The notes: generated by a model from the letters alone, not told the origin. A stretch of 64,000 nt of DNA from CAVSKL01 sp963728475 [NCBI: Candidatus Eiseniibacteriota bacterium] (GCA_963728475.1 CAVSKL010000001.1:1860001-1924000); one strand, 5' to 3'; counted from the stretch's first letter, positions 32,730 to 42,510 are shown. Program-made: numbers and translations.

Positions 32730-35700
32730 GTGAGCCTACCCGAACCCTCCCCGGAAGACCGCCTGGCCCGCCTGCGGGAAGGAGCGTCCGAAGCGGAGGC
32801 GGCGCGGGCGGCGGAGGACCTGAACGCGCTCCTCGCCCCCGGACCCGGGGACCCCGGGGAGGCGGCGGAAGAGGCGCTGGAGTTCGTGGCCGACGGCCGG
32901 CTGGACGAGGCGGTGGCGCGGGGCCTCGGGCTGGACGCGCTGGCCGCGCTCGGCGAACGCTGGGCGGGCTCCCTGGAACGGGCGGAATCGGAGGAGGCGC
33001 GGGCGGCGCTGGCCCCGCGGGCGTGGATCTGGCTCGACGCGGTGCGCCGCCCGGCGGTGCTGAAGCGGATCGCGCAGGAGAACGCCGCCGAGCGATGGAT
33101 GGCGCTCATTCTCCGGCTGATCGACGCCTCCGGCTTCACCCTGGCCCGGCTCTTCCGGCAGCGGGTGGAGGACTACGGCCCGCGCACCCTCTTCCGGCTC
33201 ACCGCCGGCGGTCGCGAGGTGAGCCACACCTGGCTCGCGGTGTCGAGCCAGGTCGACCTCATCGCCCGCGGCCTGCTCGCCCTGGGCGAGGAGGCCGGTC
33301 CGGGCCCGGTGGCGATCCTCTCCGAAAACCGGATCGAGGCCGCCCTCACCGACCTGGCCTGCCTGACCTCGGGCATCGTGAACGTGCTGGTGCCCGCCAC
33401 CGCCACCGACGTGGACATCGCCTTCATCCTGGAGCAGACCGGAGCCTCGGTGCTGGTGGTGTCCGGCGAACGGGAGCTGGCGAAGGTGGAGCGTCACCGT
33501 TCGCGCCTCTCCCGGCTCGCGAGGGTGGTGACCTTCGATCGTCCTCCCGCCGCCTCCGGCGCCCTCTCCCTGTCCGAGGTCGCGGCGCGGGGGCGGGGGG
33601 TGGACCGGGACCGGCTGGAGCGGGCGCGGGACGCCGTCGATCTCCGGGGGGTGGCCACCCTCATGTACACCTCGGGCACCACCGGGAAGCCCAAGGGGAT
33701 CCGCTTTTCCCAGAGGAACCTGGTGGCCAAGCGGTTCGCGCGGGCGCTCGCGCTTCCCGGAATCGGCGACCAGGACGTCTTCCTGGCCTACCTCCCCCTC
33801 TACCATACCTTCGGAAGGTACCTGGAACTCTGGGCCTGCGTGTTCTGGGGGGCGGTCTACACCTTCCAGACCGATCCCTCGCTGGAATCGCTGATCGAAG
33901 GGATGGGCCGGGCCCGGCCCACCGTGTTCATCAGCGTGCCCAAGAAATGGATGGAACTCTGGGAGGAGATCGGCCGCCGCGCCGACCTGGAGGACGACCC
34001 CGACGACGTTCTGCAGGCGGCGGCCCGGGCGGTGGTGGGGGAGCGGCTCCGGTGGGGGGTCTCCGCCGCGGGGTACCTCCCCCCCGAGATCTTCCGGTTC
34101 TTCGCCGCGCGGGGAGTGGAGCTGGTGAGCGGGTTCGGCATGACCGAGGCCACCGGCGGCATCACCATGACCCCGCCCGGAGGCTACCGTGACGAGAGCC
34201 TCGGGCTGCCGCTGCCGGGGATCGAGGTGCGCCTGGAGCCCGACGGCGAGATGGTGATCCGGGGGGCCTACGTGATGCTGGGTTACCAGGGGGCGCCGGA
34301 CCGGGAGAGCTTGGACGCCGCGGGCTGGTTCCATACCGGCGATCTCATGGAGCGGGACGAGGAGGGGCACTACCGGCTCGTCGACCGCAAGAAGGAGATC
34401 TACAAGAACATCAAGGGGGAGTCGGTGGCCCCCCAGCGGGTGGAAAACCTGTTCCGGGACTTCGAGGCGGTGCGGCGGGTGTTCCTGGTCGGCGATCACA
34501 AGCCCTACAACACCGTCCTCTTCGTGCCCAACCTGGAGCACACCGAGCCGGACTTGGCCGCCATGAGCGAGCGGGAGCGCCGCGATTACTTCCGCTCGCT
34601 GGTGGTCTCGGTGAACCGCTTCCTGGCTCCCTACGAGCGCGTGGTGGACTTCGCCGTGCTCGACCGCGACTTCTCGGAGGAGCGGGACGAGCTCACCCCC
34701 AAGGGGACCTATCGCCGGAAGACGGTGGCGCGGAACTTCGCTCCGGTCATCGACACCCTCTACCGGCGGGTGCGGCTCAGGAGCGAAGGTCTCCGCGCCG
34801 AGATTCACGTTCCCAACTGGCTCTTCCAGGCCCTCGGCCTGACCGCGGGGGACGTGCGGCTCGAGGGGGGCCGCATCACCTTCGCCTCCACCGGGACCTC
34901 GCTCACCGTGGAGTCGCTCGGAACCGACGGCGAGGCGGAGGAGGTGCGGATCGGCTCCTCCCGGTACCGGGTGGAGGGGCGGGTGCTCGACCTGGGGACG
35001 CTGGCGGCCTCGCCTCCGCTGTGGCTGGGAAACGAGGAGCTGGTGCAGTTCGCGCCCCTCGAGCGGGCGCTTCGCATCCGGCGCGCCCGCCCTCCGCGGG
35101 ACGTGACCCTCCTGGGGCGGGCGGTACCCTATCACCCCACCGAGGACGAGCTGGGCGCGCTCCGCCACACCCTGGTCGAGCCCGGCCCGGACCTGGACGA
35201 CCTGGACCTGGCCGCCCGCACCCTCGCCTCGCCCGATCCCGAGCACGGGCTCCTGGCGCTCTCGGTCATGGCGCGCGCGCTCCGGAGCGAGGAGGGGATC
35301 CTGCTCGAGACCGCGCTTCTGGGGCTCCGGGGAGCGGGGGGAAACCCCTCGATCGCCATCCGGCGCCGCGCGTTCGAGATCCTGCTCCCCGCCGAGCGCG
35401 ACCATCAGACCCCGGCCACCCTGGAACGATTCCTGGCCGGCCCGGATCTCCTCCTCGACGCCCGCACCATCGTCCGCCTCTGCGACGAGGGGTTGAGCGC
35501 GCCCAAGGTCGAGGCCCTGGTGCGCCATGCGCGCGCGGCGGCCGAGGCCGCGGCCTCGGACGGGGACCCCGGCGTGCCGGGGGCGGCGTCGCTGTTGCGG
35601 CTCCTGGCCGGGTACGGGGCGGGGCATCCCGCGGCGTTCGAGCCGCTCCGGGCCGCCCTGGCCCGGACCCGGGTGTTCGCTCCCGCCTCCCGGGTGCGGG

Positions 35701-37490
35701 CGGAGGCGGAGTCGTCCCTGGCGCGGCTGACCGAGGGGTTCCGGTCGTGGCTGGGACCGGTGCGGCCGATCGCGGTGGATCCCGACGAGGGGAACGAGTA
35801 CCGGTGGGACGACGTGATCGGCTTCGAAGACGAGGTGCCCGGGCCCGACCGGGAGCGGATCCTGGCCGCGGTCTCCACCACCGGGCTCCTGCGCGAGGCG
35901 GTCTACCTCTTCTCCGGCGAGGCTCTTCTCCAGCTCTCCGACATCCCCCGGGGAGGGATCTGGGTGAGCCTGCTGGGGGCGCGGCACGGGAAGTCGGTGT
36001 ACCGGCTGAGCGTGCACACCCGGCGGCAGGGGTCGTACGATCTCGCCTTGAACCTCAACGACGGGCTGAGCCGCGAGGACGTGCTCTCGGAGATCCGCTG
36101 GCTCATGATCACCGGGGGCGATGACGGGCGGGGCCCCCTGGTGGAGAAGTTCGGCGGCTGGTGGCCGGAGTTCGACCTCTGGACCGAGGAGTTCATCGCG
36201 GGCGAGACCCTGGACCGGGTGGTGCAGCGGCTGGTGCAGCGGCGGACCGAGGACACGGTGGACCGGGTGGCGCTCCTCTGGCCCTTCTTCGTCTACAGCG
36301 CGGCGGGGGCGTTCCTGGAGTTCTGGAACCGCACCGGGCGCACCCGGGTCCTGGCCGATCCCTCGGCCGGGGACGTGATCGTCCCCACCCACGACTACCA
36401 GACCGGAACCCGCATCGTCTCCATCGCCCGCCGCCGGCCCGCGGGAGGGATCGGCGAGCTCCTGGACGAGCTGTGGAACCACCTGGCGGCGCCGGTGGAG
36501 GAGCGCCACCCGCCGCTCGCCGGGATCGCGTCCGCCGGGGACGTGCTCACCGCATTTCTGGAGACGGCGGGGGTGAAGGCGGGGGCCGCCCTTCTGGCCG
36601 GGGCCGCGGGCCGGGGGCCGGTGTCCGCGCACATCGTCCCCTACCTGGCCTCGGTGGAGGCGAACGGGTTCGTGCCCCGGCGGTTGCGCTCCGCCGTCGA
36701 CCGTTACCATCGCTGGGCCGCGCTCGCTCCCGACGCTCCCGCGCCGGCCCGCGCCCAGACCGTGCAGGAGCTGTTCGAGACCTACCGCCTTGGGGATCTC
36801 CTCCGTGAGCACCCCGACACCCGGGTGCGCTTCTTCCGCGAGACCGTCTTCCGCGATGCCCCCGCCGCCGTGGCCGGGGGGCTGGACGCGGTGATCGGGA
36901 CCCTGCGCCGGCGTTCGCTGGGGTCCGACGAGCTGGTGGACCGGCTGGCCGGGCTCCGCGTGCACCTCGAAAGCGGCTCCGACCAGGAGTACTTCCTCAC
37001 CCGGCTCACCTACCCCCATCTCCGCCCCGGCGACGAGGCGGGGTTCTTGTCCACCGAACTCGGCGGAGTGCGCCAGACCGACATCGTGGTCTCGCTCGAG
37101 GACAACACCGGCCGTCCGTACCAGGTGCGCCAGCCGGTGAATCCCAGGGAAGTGGGCCGGCTCCACCGGCTCTTCCTCGCCGCCCGGCTCGACGTGAGCT
37201 TCCGTCCCGAGCACCAGTTCCTGGTCGCGGTGAGCGAGCGGGGAAGCCTGATCGGCGGCGTGTTCTACGAGATCGACGGCGAGAGCCGCTCCGCCCATCT
37301 GGAGAAGATCGTGGTGGCCGAGCGCTACCGGAAGCTCGGGGTGGGGGAAGGGCTCATGAACGAGTTCTTCAACCGGCTCCGCGCGGCGGGGGCGGAGCAG
37401 GTCACCACCGGCTTCTTCCGGCCCAGCTACTTCTACCGGTTCGGGTTCACGGTGGGCAAGCGGCAGGCCGGCCTGGTGAAGACGTTGTAG
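32730..37490 (+). CDS. giant multidomain protein: AMP-forming ligase, helical repeats, kinase-like region, GNAT acetyltransferase
   Basis: 1586 residues from GTG 32730 (GGAAAGGA upstream). Residues about 1-120 are helical. An acyl/aryl-CoA synthetase-type domain fills about 130-700: 'YTSGTTGKPKG' (313-323), 'GFGMTEATGG' (468-477), 'HTGDL' (about 535) and 'DRKKEIYKNIKGE'. About 790-1040 is rich in HEAT-like helices. About 1085-1240 has a kinase-like look ('GKSVYRLSVHTR', 'LWTEEFIAGETLDRVV', 'LADPSAGDVIV') but no certain catalytic triad. The last 110 residues are a GNAT domain with the acetyl-CoA loop 'YRKLGVGEGLM'. Together they could activate an acid and modify a protein or amine, possibly linked to regulation; the role is unknown. 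Confidence 0.8.
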   Translation: MSLPEPSPEDRLARLREGASEAEAARAAEDLNALLAPGPGDPGEAAEEALEFVADGRLDEAVARGLGLDALAALGERWAGSLERAESEEARAALAPRAWIWLDAVRRPAVLKRIAQENAAERWMALILRLIDASGFTLARLFRQRVEDYGPRTLFRLTAGGREVSHTWLAVSSQVDLIARGLLALGEEAGPGPVAILSENRIEAALTDLACLTSGIVNVLVPATATDVDIAFILEQTGASVLVVSGERELAKVERHRSRLSRLARVVTFDRPPAASGALSLSEVAARGRGVDRDRLERARDAVDLRGVATLMYTSGTTGKPKGIRFSQRNLVAKRFARALALPGIGDQDVFLAYLPLYHTFGRYLELWACVFWGAVYTFQTDPSLESLIEGMGRARPTVFISVPKKWMELWEEIGRRADLEDDPDDVLQAAARAVVGERLRWGVSAAGYLPPEIFRFFAARGVELVSGFGMTEATGGITMTPPGGYRDESLGLPLPGIEVRLEPDGEMVIRGAYVMLGYQGAPDRESLDAAGWFHTGDLMERDEEGHYRLVDRKKEIYKNIKGESVAPQRVENLFRDFEAVRRVFLVGDHKPYNTVLFVPNLEHTEPDLAAMSERERRDYFRSLVVSVNRFLAPYERVVDFAVLDRDFSEERDELTPKGTYRRKTVARNFAPVIDTLYRRVRLRSEGLRAEIHVPNWLFQALGLTAGDVRLEGGRITFASTGTSLTVESLGTDGEAEEVRIGSSRYRVEGRVLDLGTLAASPPLWLGNEELVQFAPLERALRIRRARPPRDVTLLGRAVPYHPTEDELGALRHTLVEPGPDLDDLDLAARTLASPDPEHGLLALSVMARALRSEEGILLETALLGLRGAGGNPSIAIRRRAFEILLPAERDHQTPATLERFLAGPDLLLDARTIVRLCDEGLSAPKVEALVRHARAAAEAAASDGDPGVPGAASLLRLLAGYGAGHPAAFEPLRAALARTRVFAPASRVRAEAESSLARLTEGFRSWLGPVRPIAVDPDEGNEYRWDDVIGFEDEVPGPDRERILAAVSTTGLLREAVYLFSGEALLQLSDIPRGGIWVSLLGARHGKSVYRLSVHTRRQGSYDLALNLNDGLSREDVLSEIRWLMITGGDDGRGPLVEKFGGWWPEFDLWTEEFIAGETLDRVVQRLVQRRTEDTVDRVALLWPFFVYSAAGAFLEFWNRTGRTRVLADPSAGDVIVPTHDYQTGTRIVSIARRRPAGGIGELLDELWNHLAAPVEERHPPLAGIASAGDVLTAFLETAGVKAGAALLAGAAGRGPVSAHIVPYLASVEANGFVPRRLRSAVDRYHRWAALAPDAPAPARAQTVQELFETYRLGDLLREHPDTRVRFFRETVFRDAPAAVAGGLDAVIGTLRRRSLGSDELVDRLAGLRVHLESGSDQEYFLTRLTYPHLRPGDEAGFLSTELGGVRQTDIVVSLEDNTGRPYQVRQPVNPREVGRLHRLFLAARLDVSFRPEHQFLVAVSERGSLIGGVFYEIDGESRSAHLEKIVVAERYRKLGVGEGLMNEFFNRLRAAGAEQVTTGFFRPSYFYRFGFTVGKRQAGLVKTL

Positions 37491-37506
37491 CCGGGGGCGC
37501 GGCCCC

Positions 37507-39153
37507 CTACCAGCGCCAGGCGGCTTCCACGGTGGCGAGGGGGCGCGTCTCGTCGCGGCCGGCCACGTGCCGGGCGCCGGCCACCCGGACCGCGCCCGCC
37601 GAGACCGAGAGGCGCAGGTTGTCGCGGGGGGCGTAGCGGGCGCCCGCCTCCAGGCCGGTCCGCCGCTCTACTACCCCCCGGAAGGCGCGCCCGGAGGCCC
37701 CGGGATCGAAGGTGGCGCAATCCACCGGGTAGGGATTGTCGGTCTCCTGGCTGGCCGGACACCAGGGGCGGCCGTCGTTCCCCTCGCCCACCCGGCGGTG
37801 GAAGCCGTGGAGGGTAAAGGTCCAGTCCAGGTTCCAGTCCAGGTCCGCCCAGGCCTCGAGATCGGCGACGTCCGGTCCCAGGGGGTACCCCAGCGGCGCG
37901 CCCGCGTGATAGAAGTTCTGCCCGTAGAAGACCGAGTAGGTGTAGTCGTAGACCCGGGTGTACTCGGCCTGGAGCGTCAGCTCCCGGGAGCCGTTCACGG
38001 TGTGGAGGACGCCCGCCTGGTAGGCGAGCCGGGTCGGGCCCGGCTCCGAGGTCTTGACGTCGTCCACCGCGATCTCGCCGTAGATCGCCGTTCCCGGCCG
38101 TACCCGCCAGCTGAGGTCGGCGTCCGCGATGTAGTTGCTCCGGAAGAGGGAGTCGCGGTTGGCCCCCTCGGTTCCCCCCTGGGTGAGGAGCCGCTCCACC
38201 GCGGCGTAGGGAACGAGGTTCAGCAGGTAGAGCGGTTCGGGGGAGGTGCCGTGGTAGCGCACCCCTTCGCCCACCCCCAGCCGGAACCGGCCCAGGTTCA
38301 TCTCCACCCGGTGGAATGCGGCGTAGCGCCCCTCGGCCTGGGAGAGCCAGCCGTGGACCGCGGAGGCGGTGACGAAGCCGCCCAGGTTCACCTTGTAGCC
38401 GAACTGTCCGAACGGGGGCGCGCCTCCGCCGAGCAGGAGCCCTCCCGACCGGCCCGGTCCCCAGCGGTTCCCGTCGCGCCCCCCCCACACCTCCCAGAAC
38501 CGGGCGTGCCAGTCGAAGGTGAAACGCGGGGTGGTGAACTGGATGTCGCTCCCTCCGCCCACCGTGTTGCCGAACTCCCTGGCGTGGGCCAGGCCGGTCA
38601 CCAGGTACTCCCCGTTCAGGCTCAGGCCGGGGGCGTGCCAGTAGTTGCCCCGGAACCCCACCACGCTCCGGCGGTCGATCGACGGCGCCACGTTCTTCTC
38701 GAACGCGCCGCCCAGGGTCACCAGCCCGTTGAACTTCGCCATGGACTCCGGCGGGCCCAGGGTGATCCAGGGGCGGGTGTCCTCGAACCCCAGGTCGAGC
38801 CCCATCATCCGCCCTTCCCACGCGAACTCGCGGGCGAGCCGCTCCAACCCCACCGAATGCCGGCCCGCGCCAAGGGCCTCGGCCACCCGGGCCGCGATCA
38901 GGGAGCGGGGAAGCGGGCGCGATTCGAACGCGAGCCCGGAGACGTTTCCGAGCGCGATCTCGCGGTCGAGCACATCGTAGACCCACGAATCCACCGGCTC
39001 CGCGATGTAGGGATAGGGGACCGAGGCGTCCCCGGCGCCGGCGCCCCACCACCGGGGCTCGTGGGCGGCGCCGGCGGCGCCGGCGGGGGAGGGCACGGCC
39101 AGCGCCAGCACCAGCGCCGCCAGTCCCCATCCGAGGCCCCGCCGCGGGGTCAA
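37507..39153 (-). CDS. second Wzi-like/capsule-assembly-type outer-membrane barrel
   Basis: 548 residues from TTG 39153, which overlaps the stop of the upstream HEAT gene as TTGA. Signal peptide at about 1-27 (GWGLAALVLALAVPSPAGAA), then 'SWVYDVLDREIALGNVSGL', a helical entry, and a long series of amphipathic strands ending in aromatic residues, closing with 'VEAAWRW' as barrels do. 'YLVTGLAHAREFGNTVGGGS' and the overall pattern resemble the capsule assembly Wzi family, although less clearly than the copy at 20407. It is far from the main glycan locus and is coupled to a HEAT-repeat protein. Confidence 0.6.
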   Translation of the reverse strand: MTPRRGLGWGLAALVLALAVPSPAGAAGAAHEPRWWGAGAGDASVPYPYIAEPVDSWVYDVLDREIALGNVSGLAFESRPLPRSLIAARVAEALGAGRHSVGLERLAREFAWEGRMMGLDLGFEDTRPWITLGPPESMAKFNGLVTLGGAFEKNVAPSIDRRSVVGFRGNYWHAPGLSLNGEYLVTGLAHAREFGNTVGGGSDIQFTTPRFTFDWHARFWEVWGGRDGNRWGPGRSGGLLLGGGAPPFGQFGYKVNLGGFVTASAVHGWLSQAEGRYAAFHRVEMNLGRFRLGVGEGVRYHGTSPEPLYLLNLVPYAAVERLLTQGGTEGANRDSLFRSNYIADADLSWRVRPGTAIYGEIAVDDVKTSEPGPTRLAYQAGVLHTVNGSRELTLQAEYTRVYDYTYSVFYGQNFYHAGAPLGYPLGPDVADLEAWADLDWNLDWTFTLHGFHRRVGEGNDGRPWCPASQETDNPYPVDCATFDPGASGRAFRGVVERRTGLEAGARYAPRDNLRLSVSAGAVRVAGARHVAGRDETRPLATVEAAWRW

Positions 39154-40787
39154 GCCAGGCCCTCGGTCTGGAGCTTGGCCCGGGCCATGCGGCCGAGCTT
39201 GGTGGAGGCGCCCTTCTTCACCAGCGACCGCAGGAACTTCGCTCCCAGGAGCTTGACCGCGCCGGTCTCCTCCAGGAGGCCGAACCCCACCAGGTAGATC
39301 CCCTCGGGACCCACCGCGCGCGCCTCCTTGCGGAAGCGCGCTTCCAGGTCCAGGGCGGCGTCCTCGGCCAGGCCGCGAAAGCCCCGCACCGCCTGCTGCA
39401 CCTTGGGCGACTCCGGCGTCGCCTTCTTCCCCGCGTCCAGCAGGGTCATGAGGTGGAGCCGGAAGCGCGCCTCGGCGTCGAAGCGCTCGTCGCGGGAGAT
39501 GAGGCGGAGGTTTCGCTCCGCCTCGCCGTAGCGGCGCGCCTTCCGGGCGGCGGCGGCGCGGTCGAGGAAGGTCCGGTAGTAGACCGCGGGGTCGGCGGCG
39601 CGGAAGAGATGGAGGAGCGCCTCGCCCCGCCGGTCGGCCTTGTCCAGGGCGGCGACCGCGGCGGCGCCCAGCTTGCGCACCTCGGCGGGGGTGAGAGACG
39701 GCGCGTTGGGCTTCACCAGGTGGACCAGCTCCCACACCCGGTCCGGGTCCTTCTCGGCGAGGAGCCTCGGGAGCAACAGCGCGGGCGCCCGGCCCGAGTT
39801 CTTGAGCGCGAACACCGCGCTCCGCCGGATCTGCTCGTCGCCGCCGTCCAGGAGCTGGACCAGGATCTCCGCGCCGCGCTTCCCCGAGGTCTCGGCGAGC
39901 TTGCGCACCGCGAAGGCGCGCACCGGGGGGGTGCGGCCCCCCACCAGCCGCTCCAGGTCCTTGTCGTAGGCGGCCGGGAGCCGGGCCCGCTCCAGCACTC
40001 CCAGCGAGGGATCGACCACGTTCTCGAAGTCGGGGTCGTCCAGGTAGGGGAAGAGCCCGGCGACCACCGTGGCCGGGGGTGCCTCGCCCTGGAGCACGGC
40101 CTTGAGCGCCACCAGGGCGTGCCGGCGGGTGGAGCGCGGGAGCCCGGGGGCGGTGTGCTCGAGGAGCGCGGGCACCGCGTCGGTTCGCGCCAGCGCTCCC
40201 AGGTAGATGAGGGTGGAGTTGACGGCTCCCCGGGACTCGCGGACCGGCTTGGACCGGAGGAAGGCGAGCGCGGTGGCGGTGGCGGCCTTTCGCTCGGTGG
40301 CGGTGAGCGCCGGGGCCTCGGCGCGAAGCGCGCGGCTCACCGCCTTCACCATCTCGAAGTTCGGCTCGAAAAAGCCCTGGAGAGCCAGGCGGAGCGCCCC
40401 CGCCGTGTGCATGCGGGCCAGGATCTCGTAGAGGACGCGCTTGCCGTCGAAGCCGGCGCCGGCCAGCGCGCTCTGGACCGCGGGGAGCGCCGCCGCCCCG
40501 CAGCCGGCCACCGCCAGCGCGCCGGTGTCGCGCAGGTCGCCGTCGGCGGTGAGGAGCGGGACCAGGGCCTTGAGCGCGGCCGCGTTGCCGATCCGGCCCA
40601 GGGCCCGGGCCGAGGCCAGGGCGAGCGGAAGGTTGTCCTCGCGGCCGAGGTTGGCGGCGAGCGCGTCCACCACCGCCTTCTCCCCGGGGGCCAGCGCCCC
40701 CAGCACCATCGCGGCGGCGATGGATTCCTCCACCGACCCCGTTCCCATCAACCCCACGATGCGCTTGAGCTGGGCGTTCATGGCCAT
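39150..40787 (-). CDS. HEAT-repeat protein
   Basis: 545 residues from ATG 40787 (a second ATG two codons on). It consists mainly of HEAT-type helical pairs: 'LPLALASARALGRIGNAAALKALVPLL', 'RRHALVALKAVLQGE', 'VRAFAVRKLAETSGKRGAEILVQLL', shown in part, with the usual G-A-L-P-L spacing. The last 150 residues are TPR-like ('YGEAERNLRLISRDERF'). No signal peptide, so it is cytoplasmic. TAGACT (40800-40795) ends 7 nt before the ATG and no Shine-Dalgarno is seen, so it may be read from a leaderless transcript. Partner unknown; it is co-transcribed with the barrel gene downstream. Confidence 0.75.
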   Translation of the reverse strand: MAMNAQLKRIVGLMGTGSVEESIAAAMVLGALAPGEKAVVDALAANLGREDNLPLALASARALGRIGNAAALKALVPLLTADGDLRDTGALAVAGCGAAALPAVQSALAGAGFDGKRVLYEILARMHTAGALRLALQGFFEPNFEMVKAVSRALRAEAPALTATERKAATATALAFLRSKPVRESRGAVNSTLIYLGALARTDAVPALLEHTAPGLPRSTRRHALVALKAVLQGEAPPATVVAGLFPYLDDPDFENVVDPSLGVLERARLPAAYDKDLERLVGGRTPPVRAFAVRKLAETSGKRGAEILVQLLDGGDEQIRRSAVFALKNSGRAPALLLPRLLAEKDPDRVWELVHLVKPNAPSLTPAEVRKLGAAAVAALDKADRRGEALLHLFRAADPAVYYRTFLDRAAAARKARRYGEAERNLRLISRDERFDAEARFRLHLMTLLDAGKKATPESPKVQQAVRGFRGLAEDAALDLEARFRKEARAVGPEGIYLVGFGLLEETGAVKLLGAKFLRSLVKKGASTKLGRMARAKLQTEGLA

Positions 40788-40794
40788 GGGCGGG

Positions 40795-40800
40795 AGTCTA
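40795..40800 (-). promoter_or_regulatory. -10-like box directly before the HEAT-repeat gene
   Basis: TAGACT on the minus strand, 7 nt from the ATG at 40787. The same hexamer is found 9 nt before the gene at 9974. Between here and the stop of the YwiC-like gene the sequence has a direct repeat of GGCCGCCGGCGAACC (about 40840 and 40864). Confidence 0.4.
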
Positions 40801-40889
40801 GGTCGGCGGGCGGGGACCGGCAAGCGGGCGCGGATCTGGCCGCCGGCGAACCCCGCCGGGCGCGGCCGCCGGCGAACCAACCGGCGCGG

Positions 40890-41744
40890 TCAGATTCCGA
40901 GCAGGACCCCGGCGGCGGTGGCGAGCACGGTGAACCCGCCCCAACCCAGCTCGCGCAACCCGGTCTGCCGGGCGCTGGCGGGTTTCCGGATCGAGGAGAG
41001 GCCGTAGAACGCCCGCCCGGCCAGAACCGCCACCGCGGCCGTTCCCAGCCAGGGAGCGAGACCGGTCGCGGCCAGGGCCAGGGCCGCCGCCACCGCGGTG
41101 GCCTGGGCCGCCTCGGCGACGCCGGTGGACGGCTCCTCGCCGCGCTCCAGCCGCAACCGGGTGCGGACGTAGAAGACCGAGGGCACCGCGCGGCAAGCCA
41201 GGATCCCCCAGAGTCCCAGGGCCGCCGCCGTTCCGCCGCCTCCGGCCAGGACGATCACCGCCACCGATCCGGTCAGGGCCACCGGCGCCGCCAGCTCCGA
41301 AATCCAGCCGCGGCCGCGATTGCGCAGGTCCAGGGCCAGCGCCGCCGCCCCCACCGGGGCGGCCAGGGCCAGCGGGTAGAGGAGCCTCGGGCCGGCCAGC
41401 GCCACCGCGCCGGCCAGGCACGCCGCGCTCCCCCCCGCCAGCGCGAGCAGCGCCCGCTCCGCGGTCGCGGTCCGGGGGTAGCGCTTCCCCTTCCGCCGGT
41501 CCGCCGTCCACAGCTTGAGCGGCTGGCGGGTGAGGAACGCCGCCGCCACCGCGAGCGCGGCCAGCACTCCCGCCACCGAGAACGCGGCGAGGAGGCCGAG
41601 CGCCAGGGGCTCGGCCAGGAATCCCCACGCCCCGTGCTCGGAGGGAACGATCACCCGCCGGAGCGCCGCCGCCCCCGGCCGGGCGGCGGGGGGGGCCGGG
41701 CGCCGCCGGACCGCCTGGCGGAGATGGAGGTGGAAGACGCTCAT
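40890..41744 (-). CDS. YwiC-like integral membrane protein
   Basis: 284 residues with about seven or eight hydrophobic segments. It begins with a polar, basic tail and then 'VIVPSEHGAWGFLAEPLALGLL', which matches the conserved 'P-x-E-H-G-A-W' start of the YwiC-like family. The function is not established. B. subtilis ywiC lies in the nar/fnr nitrate-respiration region, and here the gene follows a nitric-oxide repair protein by 3 nt, which supports a nitrogen-oxide link. Loop 'LWTADRRKGKRYPRT' after the third helix is basic and likely cytoplasmic. Confidence 0.8.
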   Translation of the reverse strand: MSVFHLHLRQAVRRRPAPPAARPGAAALRRVIVPSEHGAWGFLAEPLALGLLAAFSVAGVLAALAVAAAFLTRQPLKLWTADRRKGKRYPRTATAERALLALAGGSAACLAGAVALAGPRLLYPLALAAPVGAAALALDLRNRGRGWISELAAPVALTGSVAVIVLAGGGGTAAALGLWGILACRAVPSVFYVRTRLRLERGEEPSTGVAEAAQATAVAAALALAATGLAPWLGTAAVAVLAGRAFYGLSSIRKPASARQTGLRELGWGGFTVLATAAGVLLGI

Positions 41745-41747
41745 CGC

Positions 41748-42464
41748 CTACTCCCGGCCCCCGGCCTCGAGCCGTAGCGCCGCGGGAAAGAGCACGTTGT
41801 TCTCGAGGTGGACGTGCCGGTGGGTATCCTCCTCCAGCTCGCGGAAACCGTCCAGCATGGCCCGGAAGGTGTTGCAAGCGTCGGCGGGGGGCTCGTAGTC
41901 GTGGAGCAGGGTCCGGAACCGGGCCAGGTCCGCGCCGGCATCGTCGTGCTCCAGCATCATGACGCGAACGGGGTTGGCCACGCTGCCGCAGTGGAAACCG
42001 CCGCCTTCCCCCGCTTGGAGCTGCCGGACCATGGGGAAGAGGATCATCTCCTCTTTCTCCATGTGCTGCTCCATGGCCGGAGCGAAGGCGGTGAAGATCC
42101 GCGCCGCCTCCACCGTCTCCGGATGGCGGGCGCCGTGGGCCCGGGCCACCTTGGCCGCCAGCCGGGCCAGGCGGGGGAGCGCCTCCCGGAGGTAGGCGTG
42201 ATGGGTGGCCACGACGTAGTCCGCCAGGGCCGCCGGGGTGGTGGCCTCAGCGTCCGGCCCGGGGTCGCCGGTGTGGGCGGCGTCGTAGGCCTCCAGGTCG
42301 GCCGCCACCGCCGCCGCGTCCACCCCCCGTTCCCCGCAGGCCTCGGCCAGGGACCTGGCCCCGCCGCAGCAGTAGTCGATCCCGTACTTCTCGAACACCC
42401 TGGCCCGCCCCGGCCGGTCGGCGACCAGGGATCCCACCGTGGCCTCATTCGTGTCGTTGGTCAT
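41748..42464 (-). CDS. ric: iron-sulfur cluster repair di-iron protein (RIC/YtfE/ScdA)
   Basis: 238 residues from ATG 42464 with GGAAAGGAGAG upstream. The ScdA N-terminal domain has 'VGSLVADRPGRARVFEKYGIDYCCGG' in outline, with its conserved CC pair. The hemerythrin-like domain supplies the di-iron ligands His and Glu in 'HHAYLREALPRL', 'EQHMEKEEMILFPM', 'MLEHDDAGADL' and 'THRHVHLENNVLFP'. It repairs iron-sulfur clusters damaged by nitric oxide or oxidants in the cytoplasm. It follows the nitric oxide reductase gene by 46 nt on the same strand, fitting a nitrosative-stress operon. Confidence 0.93.
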   Translation of the reverse strand: MTNDTNEATVGSLVADRPGRARVFEKYGIDYCCGGARSLAEACGERGVDAAAVAADLEAYDAAHTGDPGPDAEATTPAALADYVVATHHAYLREALPRLARLAAKVARAHGARHPETVEAARIFTAFAPAMEQHMEKEEMILFPMVRQLQAGEGGGFHCGSVANPVRVMMLEHDDAGADLARFRTLLHDYEPPADACNTFRAMLDGFRELEEDTHRHVHLENNVLFPAALRLEAGGRE

Positions 42465-42510
42465 CGTGCACTCTCCTTTCCGGCCCGTGGGCCGGCATAC
42501 CTGGTCCGGA

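Noticed and set aside
32736-37298. A 1520-codon open frame on the minus strand opposite the ligase/GNAT fusion
   Set aside because: Low-complexity Gly/His/Pro/Val-rich translation with no domain; it mirrors the GC-rich third codon positions of the real gene. The same holds for long antisense frames at 10777-14055, 45729-49976 and 51925-55902.
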